DNA of 64,000 bases from Macrothele yani (GCA_039090855.1 CM077024.1:67706594-67770593); one strand, 5' to 3'. Counted from the stretch's first letter, positions 22,350 through 33,378 are shown. Numbers and translations are program-made. Notes: a model not told the origin generated them from the sequence alone.

Positions 22350-23963
22350 ATGATAGCTTTTTGAGCACGTCTTTTGTAAAAAAAGGTGGTGCTTATGTTA
22401 TCTGTTTGTCCGTCGTTCCGTTCGTCCGTCTGCAGACACCCTATCTCTGCAACTATTAGTTCGATTTGAAAAATTCTTTTTGCATTGGGAAGCTTGAAAT
22501 ATATGAAAGATGATCCTTTGTTTCGTTTTTTTTACGATACACAATTTCGCCGCTAGAGAGCGCAAATGCATATAATGTCGAATTCAAAATATATTTTATT
22601 CCATATATTTGCTTCTGAACATCCGATTGAATTTTTTTTCTTTTTTTCAATCCCATTTATGTCGAAAAATATTTTAGGTATAGTTGTGTTTTCAAGTTAC
22701 GCATAGATTTTCCGCTAGAGGGCGTAAAAGTAAATTACGTTTTCCTCGATATCTCTTCTTCTAAATCTCCGATTAAAAACTTTTTTCTTCAGCGGATGCA
22801 ACTCCTGATGGAAGATCTTTTGCACATAATTTCTAATTTTTGGTAAAGAATTTTTTGGTCACCAGAGGGCGTGAATGTTAATTTTTGTTTTGGATGTATT
22901 TGCCATAAAATCTCAACTTCTAAAATATCGATTGAAAAAAATCGTTTGTGGACCTATGTCCCTGACGTCGATAAACGTTTTCGGAATATTTTCTATTTAA
23001 AATATTGCATGGGTTCACCACCAGTGGGTGTAGATGTATATCTTATTTTTGTCAATATCTCTGCTTCTAATGGTCCGATTTGAAAAATTATTTCTTCATT
23101 GGATAGAGTTTCCGGTGTGACATGTTTTTCATATAATTTCAAAATTTTCAAGCAATTCAGAGGCTTTCCGCTAGGGGGCGCAAAGGTAAATTGTGTTTTC
23201 CCCAATATTTCTGCTTCTAAAACTCATATTTGAAAAATTCTTCCTATATTGCATACAGCTCCTGACAGAAAATGTTTTTCATATAATTTCAAAATTTTCA
23301 AGCAATTCAGAGGCTTTCCGCTAGGGGGCGCAAAGGTAAATTGTGTTTTCCCCAATATTTCTGCTTCTAAAACTCATATTTGAAAAATTCTTCCTATATT
23401 GCATACAGCTCCTGACAGAAAATGTTTTTCATATAATTTCTAGTAATTGGTAAAGAATTGGCCACCAGGGAACATAAGTTTTAATTTCTGCTCCTGATGT
23501 ACATGTATTTGCAGCAAAATCTGAGCTCCTGAAAACTCGACTAATTTTTTTTTCTTGGACCGATACCAATCGCATCGAAAAACCTTTCGAGAATACTTTC
23601 TGCCTAAAATGAATGTTTTTCCCGCCAGGGGGCGTAGATGCATATCTTATATTTGTCAATATCTCTGCTTCAAAGGGTCTGATTTGAAAAATTCTTTGTT
23701 GGAGAGCGTTTCCTCTGCGAAATGTTTCTCATATAAATTCAATGTTTTCTAAATGCACAAGTCTGTAACCAGAGGGCGTAAGTTCAGGATTCAGTTTACA
23801 GCAGTATCTGTTGGATTAAAAATCCGATTGAAAAACTTTTCTTCTGTTAGATGCTATTGTTTTCCATACCGGTTCCATTGACTTTGAACAGCTTTGATAA
23901 ATTTAATTTGCGTCAGAACGGATTCAAAAGATGTGCTCATTACACCCGAAAATTCTGTATCAT
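22350..23963 (-). mobile_element. Repeat family B, copy B2
   Basis: The copy runs in minus orientation, so its 3' hairpin (22351-22385, with GTCCGTCC-type sequence after it) faces the 3' end of family A copy A2 across only about 25 bp. The 5' motif is CAAAAGATGTGCT on the plus strand (23925-23937), and the element starts at ATGATACAGAATTTTCGGGTG read on minus. CTCF-like cores sit at about 22712, 22859, 23018, 23168, 23318, 23461, 23622 and 23768 on the plus strand, 143-161 bp apart. Confidence 0.8.
23131..23430. repeat. Exact 150 bp tandem duplication within family B
   Basis: 23131-23280 and 23281-23430 look identical base for base, whereas other monomers of this array differ widely. This points to a very recent unequal exchange or replication slip, or to an assembly artefact. 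Confidence 0.9.
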
Positions 23964-24528
23964 CTTTGTTGTTCTTCTTGCATTGAATATATTGCGTTTT
24001 AGATGTGGCATTTAGTTTGCATACTATCATGGAATTATACATAATCTGTAAATTTTACCTGAAATTCCCCGCAAATATTTCTTCTGGAAAACCTGGAAAA
24101 CTCAGGTAATTTTTAAAACTAATATGAGTGGCAACCCTGTTATTGCAAGAAGACATACATCACGTGTGCACTATTTTCGAAAACGATTTAGAAGACATGC
24201 GCTGACAGTTCAGTTAAAGATGCTTAAATATTTGTGTGACTCCAACTCTAAAAGACTTGAAGATATAGTGGCAGAATTAAACATAGTTCATTTAAAAAAA
24301 ATATCTGTTCTCAGAAGTTTTTACATTTGTAAAACTTCTGTTAGTTCTGCCCGCAACAACTGCCACAACAGAAAGATCGTTTTCCGCTCTTAGAAATTTG
24401 AAAACGTGTCTCAGTAGTAGCCTACAATGTCTAGCAATAGGCTGAATCATGTGTGTATTTTGCCTGTGCATAAAGACTTGTGTAAAGACATTGATAATCA
24501 AAAGTGCATGGAAATATTTGTAGCCTAA

Positions 24529-24990
24529 ATAGCAATGAAAATAGAAAGAACTGTTTGGAAACATTTTACCATAAATAACATAGGCATAGAAATCTTTTTT
24601 ATTAGTAATAACTATGTGCGTACATATACTCAGTACTTCTTATTTCCTGAAATAAACGCAATCATATATTCTAGGTAAGCAATGCTTTTAATTTTGTTTT
24701 ACAACATGAAAACGAACGAAGAGTTGCCTTGTTTCTTTAAAATATTTGAAAATGATATTCCAATATTGTTTTTATATACACGTTTCACATTTACTTCAAA
24801 CTGTATTTTCTTCCTCTGTTATTTAATGTTTTATTTCTAAAAGGTAAGTACGAGTTAGCACTGAAAAAATTAGGTTTTGAAAGCTGAAATTTCACATGGA
24901 TGCAAATGAACGAAACCATGGGAGGATGCATACTTCATCCCTAATGGCTTCGGAGGTAGGGGGTATATTGCTGCAAATAGCCGTACCAGT
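24529..24990. other. AT-rich flank of the hAT gene
   Basis: I could not find a convincing hAT terminal repeat here. No gene is visible. Confidence 0.4.
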
Positions 24991-25013
24991 TTTCGACCGC
25001 TTTCGACGCCACT

Positions 25014-25420
25014 GCTATCAATAGTGTGGACCACCTCTTGAACTTTTGGAGAAGTTTCAATTCAATATTGTAGACATTAACCCACTTCTCGAATTTTTGG
25101 AGAAGTTTCATTTCAAATTTGTAGACATTAGCCCACCTCTCGAATTTTTGGAGAAGTTTCAGTTCAATATTGTAGACATTAACCCACCTCTCGAACTTTT
25201 GGAGAAGTTTCAATTCAATATTGCAGACATTAACCCACCCCTCGAAATTTTTGGAGAAGTTTCAGTTCAATATTGTAGACATTAACCCACCTCTCGAACT
25301 TTTGGAGAAATTTCAGTTCAATATTGTAGACATTAACCCACCTCTCGAACTTTTGGAGAAGTTTCAATTCAATATTGTAGACATTAACCTACCTCTCGAA
25401 CTTTTGGGGAAGTGTAAACG
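25014..25420. repeat. Minisatellite, 51 bp unit, about 8 copies
   Basis: The units carry GTAGACATTAACCCACCTCT and CGAACTTTTGGAGAAGTTTC. The period of 51 keeps several frames open on both strands (for example LEKFQFNIVDINPP repeated), which mimics coding sequence. Confidence 0.9.
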
Positions 25421-25452
25421 AGTAATTAACTGCAAAACAATTGCATCTTATA

Positions 25453-26671
25453 CACTATCTACCAACAAGTAATTGGACACATGTGATAGCAAAGGAAAAC
25501 GAAGTTCATTCACCTTCAATAGTTGGTGGAACCTCCAAGAGCGGCGATTACAGCTACGACCCTCTGGGACATACTTTCAATCAGGCGCCCTACGACGGCT
25601 AGCGGTATTTTCTTCCACTCGGCTTGGAGAAGACAGGTCAGTTCCTTCACCGATTTCGGACGGTAGGGGCACCCCTAAAGTCGACGCTCCAACTCGTCCC
25701 AGAGGTGCTCGATAAGGTTAAGGTCCGGGCTCTGCGCAGGCCAGTCTATTCGATTAACCCCATTGTCACTATACCAAGCCGTGGTAGACCTCGCAACATG
25801 ACAGGTGGCATTGTCATCCTGAAAGTAACATAGGTCTACCCCGTAAAACTGCCACAACGTAGAAAGCGCATGGTCATCCAAAATGGTGCAGTAGGTCTCT
25901 TCGTTGAGTCTACCAGGAATCGCGACCAAGGGTTCCGAGCCATACCAGGAAAAACACACCCATAGCATAATTCCATCGCCGCCGAACTTCACAGTTGGCA
26001 CAATACATTCCGGCAGGAGGCGTTCTCCAGGCATACGCCAAACCCAGACCCTGCCATCCGAACGGTAGAGGATGAACCTTGATTCTTCGCTCCAAAGAAC
26101 CTGTTTCCACTGTTCAACGGTCCGCTGTCGACGTTCTTTGCACCACGTTAGCCGAGCAGCGCTATTGGACTTGGTGATCAAAGGCTTGTGGGCGGCAGCA
26201 CGTCCATGATAACCGAGCAGATGGGCTTCCTTACTGATGTTATTCATCAAAAGAACACTCCCGGATGCCTGTTGAAACTCCTCGCGGAAGTGGCCCATCG
26301 ATTTGGTGCGGTCCTTTCGAATTTCTCTGGCCAGCACCCGTCGGTCTCTAACTCCCAGTTTTGTGGGTCTGCCGGGTCGAGGCACATTCCGACAGTCATC
26401 TCTCATCTTCCACTTGCCAATCACGTAGGCCACTGACGATTTTTTGTACTTCAACTCGCTGGATATGTCACGTATGGATCGGCCATTTCTGTGATATCCG
26501 ACGATTACACCTTTCTCGAAATCAGTGAGCTCCGAACTGCGTGGCATCTTGCATGCGACTGGTTGCGTTGTTGTTTCCCACACGATATTTAACGGCGGGG
26601 GCCGTGACGTGTATCAGGACCGCAGATATCGTCGATTGCATGGTTGTCCAAATACTTGTTGGTAGATAGTG
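25453..26671 (-). mobile_element. Nearly intact Tc1-like transposon
   Basis: The ends CACTATCTACCAACAAGTA (from 25453) and TACTTGTTGGTAGATAGTG (to 26671) are perfect inverse copies over 19 bp. The similarity continues inward with one mismatch to TTGGACA. Each end is flanked by TA (25451-25452 and 26672-26673), the Tc1 target. The 1219 bp element encodes one transposase on the minus strand. It sits 3' of the 51 bp minisatellite. Confidence 0.95.
25516..26547 (-). pseudogene. Tc1-like transposase with one premature stop
   Basis: I chose the ATG of [13 protein letters not shown] at 26547, which matches the usual start of this group. An in-frame ATG 36 bp upstream is possible. The order is: a helix-turn-helix with [20 protein letters not shown]; a GRPTKL hinge; VLWSEESRF at the first catalytic site; [10 protein letters not shown] at the second; and [13 protein letters not shown] at the third, 34 residues later (DD34E spacing). 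The frame is interrupted only by TAG at 25675-25677 after ELERRL. The C terminus then runs on in frame to GGSTNY and the stop at 25516-25518, a family-typical length of about 343 codons. The first catalytic Asp, normally D in W(S/T)DES, is Glu here, which should impair catalysis. So this copy is probably inactive on two counts. Confidence 0.92.
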
Positions 26672-26673
26672 TA

Positions 26674-27150
26674 CATTTGCAGTGGCGAAACCGAAATCTT
26701 CCTATAACGGACACCACTTGATGTAACAATAAGGGATCCTTAATTTATTTGAAAACCAAAAGTAATAGAGACTTAAAACTTGGTACACAATCTAAAAACA
26801 ATGTTCCGCAGAGTTTTTTTTTTAAAGTTGCGGGCTGAAATTCGAAATTTTGCTACATTTCTTAGAAAAAAACTAAGGAATTTTATAAATGTAAAAGTTA
26901 GCTCATATGCCAGTAAAATTTTTAAGCATACAACATATTTTTTTTAAATTTGAGCACCTTGAGTTTCTAGTTTGTAATGTTTTACGAGGGTGGATATTCT
27001 GGAGAACCGAAAGATTAATATACTTCGGATTCTGTGTACACATGCTCAGAGATTGTAGGAGTATGCATCTTGTGGTATCTCTATAAGAACATTTGCTCTG
27101 TTCCATTAAATGATGAAATGCAAGTTCAACGTTGATTAGTAGTTTGTATA
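26674..27150. other. No recognised gene
   Basis: AT-rich flank between the Tc1 element and the palindrome. No motif is visible. Confidence 0.4.
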
Positions 27151-27153
27151 TAT

Positions 27154-27463
27154 ACGCTGGCCAAGCGGGTTGGTGAGTGTGGGATAGCATTTCCTCTAAT
27201 CCCGATGGTATAGTTATACCGCTATTGGCGGTCGTCAGAGCCCCTTTAGTGGGAACAGGATGTGCCACGAGAAGGCGGGGTTGACATTTGTCAAGGAGAG
27301 GCTGTAACATCACAGCCTCTCCTTGACAAATGTCAACCCCGCCTTCTCGTGGCACATCCTGTTCCCACTAAACGGGCTCTGACGACCGCCAATAGCGGTA
27401 TAACTATACCATCGGGATTAGAGGAAATGCTATCCCACACTCACCAACCCGCTTGGCCAGCGT
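27154..27463. repeat. 310 bp near-perfect palindrome at the 5' end of the LINE
   Basis: The arms of about 150 bp (left from ACGCTGGCCAAGCGGG, right to CCCGCTTGGCCAGCGT) meet at about 27308 in GCTGTAACATCACAGC. I found only one clear mismatch, in CCCCTTTAG against CTAAACGGG. The right arm runs on into the LINE 5' region, so the left arm is an inverted duplicate of the LINE start. Confidence 0.9.
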
Positions 27464-30400
27464 GGTGAGTTATGGCCAAACCCCTACAAAATGACTCCAC
27501 AACTTAAATCTTGGCCCTCAGTCTCCGGCAGCTGGAATGTACCTGGCCAAGGCAGCGGCCAGTGCGACATGAAGGCAGAATGTGCTAAGAATCCCCGGAG
27601 GACCGGACTAGGCTGCCATCTGATGCTGACCTTGGCTACGTACAACGGACGCTCCCTATCTTCTGATTCAAGGCTTCTTGAATTGGAAGAGGAACTACAA
27701 AGGATCAAGTGGGACATCGTCGGGCTAAGTGAGGTAAGGAGAAAAGGAGAAGATCTCATTGAACTGAAAAGTGGACATCTCTTCTACTATCGTGGGACAG
27801 ATACTGGCAGAACTAGTGGTGTTGGATTTATAATAAACAAGAAACTGAAGGATAAAGTTGTAGAAGTTGAAAGTTCCTCTGACAGAGCTGCACGACTCGT
27901 TATCCAACTCTCGAGAAGATACCAGGCTCAGATTATTCAAACTTATGCACCCACCACAAGTCATGCTGAAGAAGAAATTGAAGAATTTTATGAGGAAATT
28001 CATGATCTAAATAATAAAGGAAAGCAACACTTGGAAGATATTTATGGGAGATTTCAATGCAAAAATAGGGCAACAGCAACAGAATGAAACTTCAGTAGGT
28101 AAATTCGGTCACGGCAACAGAAACCAGCGTGGAAATACTCTCGTAGAGTTTGCAGAGGCAGAAGGGTTTTTCATCTTGAACTCCTTTTTCAAGAAAAGCC
28201 ACACAGGAAATGGACATGGAGACATCCAAATGGAACGACAAGTGAAATTGATTTTATTATGTGTAACAAAAAATTCGTCATAGAAGACTGCAGTGTGCTA
28301 AACAAGTTCAACACAGGCAGTGACCATAGATTGGTGAGATGTAAGATGCACCTCAACACTAAACTCGAACGTAGCAAGCTCATAAGACAAACAAAATGTA
28401 TTGACATAACCAACCTTAAAAAAACACCATAATACCTTCAAATTGGAACTGAAGGACAGATTCTCTGCTTTAGAAGGCCTAACATCGGAAGAAGTGGATA
28501 TTTCTGAAGTTAACAGAAAAGTAACCAAAGCTCTTATGGAAACAGCAACAAAATTAGCTGGGTCTAAGAACAAATTGCATGTGAACAAATTATCAGGAAA
28601 AACCAAAATGTTGATGCAAAAAAGAAGAGTGATGAGGACAACTAAAGAAGATGTGACTTCCAAAGTGGAACATACAGAGCTAAGTGCAAGACAGTACGAA
28701 AAAGTATCCCTGAAGACGTAAGGAAATTCAACTGTGAACTAGTAAGGAAAGCAATTGAAAACAACCAAAGCCTAAAGATAGCAAAGGGACATCTCAGTAA
28801 GGGGAAAAAACAGATTATGGCACTGAGAAAAGAAGATGGTTCTGTAACAAGAAATAGAGGCGAAATTTTGACAAGAGTGAAAGATGTCTACTCCAAATTA
28901 TATGAAAGGGATGATACATGTACTCCAGACATCATGAAAGGTACCAGTACCAGAGTTCTTCCAGTCCTTCCAGCAGAAGTTGCACATGCAATCAAGAACA
29001 TGAAGCGGGGAAAAGCTCGAGAAGAAGATGGAATTACTATAGACATCATACAAGAAGCAAGTGGAGAAATCGAAACAATACTCGCCCAAATTTTCACTCG
29101 ATGCCTTAATGAAGGGAAAATTCCTGAGGATTGGAACAACGCTACAATGATCTTGCTACATAAAAAAGGTGACATTGAGGATCTCAGGAACTACAGACCT
29201 ATCAGCCTCCTATCAGTGGTTTATAAAATCTTCACTAAAGTTCTTTCTCACCGCTTGAAGGTGACACTGGACATGGCTCAACCGAGAGAACAAGCTGGAT
29301 TCAGGAGTGTCTACAGCACAATAGATCATATCCACGTACTGAGAGAACTAATTGAAAGAGCGAGGGAATATGAGCTTCCATTGTGCATGGCTTTTATCGA
29401 TTATGAAAAAGCCTTTGTTTCGGTGAAACCATCAGCAGTTGCAATGGCTCACTGAAATCCTGCGGTATTGAAGATGCATACATTAATATTATTAATAACA
29501 TCTATGAAAATGCAAGTGCAAAGATTCGGCTGTTTGAAAATACAACACACATAAAAATTGGAAAAGGAGTGAGACAAGGTGACACCATATCTCCGAAGCT
29601 CTTTAATGCCACATTGGAAAATGTCTTTCAATCACTGAACTGGGAAAACAAAGGGATAAAGATTAATGGAGATTATCTAACCCACCTTCGTTTTGCTGAT
29701 GACATAGTCATTTTTGCAACTACCCCATCAGAGCTACAGAGTATGATCCAGGAACTTGCTGACAAGAGTAAAGAAGTGGGATTAAAAATGAACTTTCAGA
29801 AGACAAAAGTAATGTACAATGCTTTTACAAGAAATGAAGATTTATCGATTGATGGAGAAAAGCTGGAGATAACAGACACGTACGTTTATCTTGGACAGCA
29901 GATATCAAGTGAGGGTCACATTGGTGAAGAAATTAATCGGCGTACAAAACTTGCCTGGAGAGCTTTTGGAAGAAACAGCATAATTTTCAAGAGCAATATG
30001 CCGTTATGTCTTAAAAGAAAAGTGTTTGATCAATGCATCCTTCCAGTGCTTACGTATGGTGCAGAGACGTGGACCTTAGCTAAAAGAGACATACAAAGGC
30101 TGCAGACAACTCAAAGACGCAAGGAGAGGTGCATGCTTGGTGTAACCAGGAGAGATAAGAATAGGAACACGTGGATCCGAAAAATGACAAGAGTGGAAGA
30201 CATCATGATCAGAGTTAAATCCCTGAAATGGCAATGGGCTGGACATACTGCCAGAAGAACAGACCATCGATGGACAGCCGAAATTTTAGATTGATTCCAA
30301 GGGACAGGAAAAGACCCAGAAGAAGACCACATGGGAGATGGGTGGATGAAATTCGTAAATATGCGGGAGTGACATGGAGGAGACTGGCACAAGACAGACC

Positions 30401-30482
30401 GTTGTGGAGGAAACTTGGGGAGACCTTCGTCCAGCAGTGGATTGATAATGGTTGACAATGATGATGATGATGATGATGATAT
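27311..30482 (+). mobile_element. RTE-like LINE, full-length or nearly so
   Basis: The element has a 5' leader that begins within the palindrome, one long coding region (27491-30455) and a 3' end of repeated GAT units (30460-30480). Short tandem repeats instead of a poly(A) tail are typical of the RTE clade. A fragment of the same family lies at 49048-49485 on the minus strand. Confidence 0.85.
27491..30455 (+). pseudogene. LINE ORF: AP-like endonuclease plus reverse transcriptase
   Basis: The protein nicks target DNA and copies the element RNA there (target-primed reverse transcription). The endonuclease shows TYNGRSL, VGLSEVRRK, QTYAPTTS, GDFNAKIG and TGSDHRLVR, which are the expected catalytic regions. 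The reverse transcriptase shows LHKKGDIEDLRNYRPISLL, FIDYEKAF (motif A), GVRQGDTISP (motif B) and LRFADDIVIFA (motif C, FADD form). The thumb follows, then VLTYGAETWTL and WAGHTARRTD, and the C terminus ends in QQWIDNG before the stop at 30453-30455. Frames break near 28060, 28250, 28430, 28720, 29440 and 30290. All domains are present, so decay is moderate and mostly by indels. Confidence 0.92.
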
Positions 30483-30766
30483 AGCTGTAATCTTCGTTAC
30501 AGAGCTTTCTGTTCTTCACGTTATATTCGACCAAGTTGTTGAGGGTAATACATTGGTGCCTCCTCCTTGAAGCTTCAAGGACAGCAACTCGTGGCAAGGT
30601 AACAGTCTTGACCTTTCAACAGTCTTAAATTTTTAGATATTCACTTATTGTGGTGAAGTATTTTTAAAACGTTTGTCGAGTAGGAGCCCACCAATGTGTT
30701 ACCCTCAACAACTTGGTCGAATATAATGTGAAGAACAGAAAGTTCTGTAAAGAAGATTACAGCTAT
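30481..30766. repeat. Foldback unit directly after the LINE
   Basis: The arms 30481-30558 and 30691-30766 are inverse copies with few differences (for example GACCAAGTTGTTGAGGGTAA against TTACCCTCAACAACTTGGTC). The spacer is about 130 bp. The left arm starts at the last GAT unit of the LINE, so the LINE may have inserted at its edge. Confidence 0.8.
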
Positions 30767-30769
30767 ACA

Positions 30770-33285
30770 AATTGTGACATCTCTCTCTTTTTTTTTTTTT
30801 TTCCTTCAAAATTCAAATCCTAGGTTTTATAACATGAAAAATTAAAAATGTAATGATAGGCATTAAATGTTTGTATTTTAGATGCCCAAATTAAATAACA
30901 ACTCATGTGCATGACATATTATTTGAAACAACAGCAGGCGGTTTGATGCGTTTAGAGATTCATGTGACTGATTTTCAATGGAAGGTCGCATTCTAACTAA
31001 ATAATAACTATTTCTTTATGCATTTTGAACCTGTAGGAACTGGCAATTTCAGGCTAGTAGGCCAGTTATCAGAGGAGACGATAACTTCTTCAGAGAGGAT
31101 GGCTAATTATTAGTCAACTACCGCTGAGTAATCAACTTCAAACGCGCAGCTTCGTGAATATGAAAACTGAATATGAACACATTTCGCGAACTGTTTGAAG
31201 GAATTCAGCGATGTTTTGAAAGAAAGTACAGGTACTCTAACGCTTATATATTTAAAGTTGTATTCCTTATGTTGTGCAAAATGAGTTAAAATTTGTGTGA
31301 ATGTTTAAAAAATGAGATCTGCTTTCGAAACTTCAAACAGTCAAAGAGTCATATCCGTCGAATATTTTTAAAAAAAGTTTCAATAATACACGATGAGAGC
31401 CATAATTTCCAGCATTTTACAGCCTAACGACAATGGTAATACACATCTTCTGCTTCGCTGCTGAGTGCCGGTTCTTCTTGAAGGCTTCAGTTTTCGTTAC
31501 ATGACGCACAATGATCGCGTCGGAAGGACCAAACATGAATAAAACATTGAAAAGAAAACTCTAATTTTCCCCCTCCCGTCCTGTGATCCCAGAGTGATCC
31601 CCTCTCAACGGCTCTCATCGGGTCTGGAGAGCAATGAGACGAGGGAGTCGAGCAGTTGGAAGTCCTTGTTTTAAACTGGATCAAATGAAATTTTAAATCC
31701 ACCAAGTCATCCGTCATTCGCGCTTCATTTCACCCTCGACAGTTTTGACCCCTGTGCCGCACCCCCAAGGACAGGGACCTCCAATTTAGATGATCGGTGT
31801 CGTTGTCAGAGAAAGGACCTCGAAGAGAGAAGCAAGCTCCCAGAAGAACAGAAATGTTGTGAAGGCGAAGAAAATGATTCACATTTTTCAGCCTAAAAGC
31901 GAAAGTTTAAAGACCTTTGAAACTGCAACTCGAAAGTACTGTAATGAGAGACTACACTTTTTCTGTTTCTGCTTGGTCTCTTCCAATGTCTTTTCCTGAA
32001 CTTTCGGATATCTCAGACTTGTCGATAAAAATACTTTGCTTTTCACACAAACAGTTTTTGTCACATACAATTGGAAGAATTCATGATATATGCGAATTAT
32101 TTTAGAGGTGAGAAGCAGTTTTACATCTAGACCTAAATATCCGTTTGTAAACAGCCATCTTGTTATCTTTTAACGGAATGCTGATCACAATGATCATAAT
32201 TCTGACCCATTTTAAGGCATTCTTTTTAAGGAATTTATTTCTTTTACTACAGAGGAAATGGTATGAACTTATTGCACGTTTGTCTGTGAGCTTGTATCTC
32301 ATGAAAAGGCATAAGAGGATGATTATGTTTCACAGAAAAATTTAGGATTAGACAATATGTAATGTTTTTAGTTGGTTGTAGTAATTTCCTGTAGGAACTA
32401 ACTAGTACTTCAACAGGAATGTACTGTAAAATACTACTATCTGAACACAGGCTAAAACCTAACACGTGTCGAAGTGAACGGTTTCTCTGTGAAGCTTGCT
32501 GAATTATCGTAACTGTGATTCGTCTCAACTGAAAACATTGTATAGCTTAAAACTTAACAGCCGGAAATGTCCTTAACTAAGCACAAAAACGTTACTTCAA
32601 GAATACATTTAGAGATTCAGTGAAAATAAGGTCCTCTTATAAATTTTGACTTTATTTATTTCTATCATATGTCGTTTATAATCCACAGGTTATGACAACA
32701 TGCGTTGCATATAACTTCATTTCGTAATCAATCGACTACCTAGTCGATATCAGAATATCGGAACTGCTTATAACTCAACAACAATTTAAAGATATGTTAA
32801 ACATGAAGTGCAGTATTCAACGTGAAATTCTAATCATACAATATCCACGCAAATCGAGCTCCCTAATCCCTCTCTCTTTCCAACGCAATTTATCGATCTC
32901 ACCCTCCAGCCGACTTCTAACGAGATCTCTGATACATCGTAAATATCACTCTTCTCTGTCTCGTTAACATACGTCATTCACCTTTTGACTTCAAGTCAGG
33001 TTACCACCAAAACTTTCAGCCAGAAAGAAAATGTAGCGAAAAGTTCGGAAAAGGCTTGTGTATGGGGTGAGCGTTATGGCCCGGCCTCTGTGACCCGCCT
33101 CCGCTCTGGGGTGTCAGCTTAATCTGCTCGGTACATACCCTCCCACAACATACTATGATGAGGATCGTTCTTATATAACACTCGTATCTGAAACGAATGC
33201 CCAGGCGCTCTCTTCCTCAGCTTTACTATGGTTATCAGCTAATCAAAGAAGCTAGAGAAGGTCCAAATAAGGCAACGAACACCGG
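30770..33285. other. No recognised gene
   Basis: AT-rich sequence with a T run (about 30788-30802). Open frames of 60-93 codons overlap on both strands and have no recognisable motifs. Confidence 0.5.
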
Positions 33286-33287
33286 TT

Positions 33288-33378
33288 GAAGTAAAAATTG
33301 AAAACTTAACAAGCTTAATGAAGTAAAAATTGAAAACTTAACAAGCTCAAAATTGAAAACTTAACAAGCTTAATGAAG
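33288..33378 (+). repeat. Short tandem repeat, about 3 copies
   Basis: AAAATTGAAAACTTAACAAGC recurs three times, twice followed by TTAATGAAG. Confidence 0.85.

Larger units (their letters stand above)
19658..24139. mobile_element. CAGGG-ended DNA transposon, non-autonomous composite
   Basis: The left end CAGGGTTGCCAG (about 19661) and right end TGGCAACCCTG (24127-24137) are inverse copies. Both lie next to TTATT, which fits a 5 bp target duplication, and they interrupt the hAT frame between AVLLAAL and QEDIHHVC. CAGGGTTGCCA ends occur in hAT-type elements. A 5 bp duplication is known for the hAT5 group. GGAAAACTCAGG-type subterminal sequences occur near both ends. The inside holds a 48 bp minisatellite, family A copy A2 and family B copy B2, and no transposase of its own. 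Confidence 0.75.
14365..24528 (+). pseudogene. hAT-superfamily transposase (ZMYM1-like), split by three insertions
   Basis: Six segments in order rebuild one hAT gene. 14365-14770 has KKHQECTV, GRQCIA, GHNEDDGNF and YFSLIADDTFDI (catalytic Asp region). 14770-14898 has DFIVREDFIGLHEVETTT and ends with CDLNLNK. 17112-17515 resumes with NCRGQSYDGAANVAG and continues with IYCAAHSLNLALQDTC and NRWTVRAAAI. 19350-19657 has EELRCDNTF and PPRRIDDGTTAYEFPDP. 24140-24330 has VQLKMLKYLCDS. 24340-24528 has LPATTATTERSFSALRNLKT (dimerisation region) and VHKDLCKDIDNQKCM before the stop. Frameshifts occur near 14510, 14772, 24200 and 24300-24440. A section normally found before EELRCDN is missing where family A inserted. 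No ends could be fixed. Confidence 0.85.

Noticed and set aside
24941..25472. Open frames with LEKFQFNIVDINPP repeats on both strands
   Set aside because: Product of the 51 bp minisatellite; no start context or recognisable domain.
27484..28003. Minus-strand open frames in the LINE endonuclease region
   Set aside because: They lie antisense to a clear EN domain and have no motif of their own.
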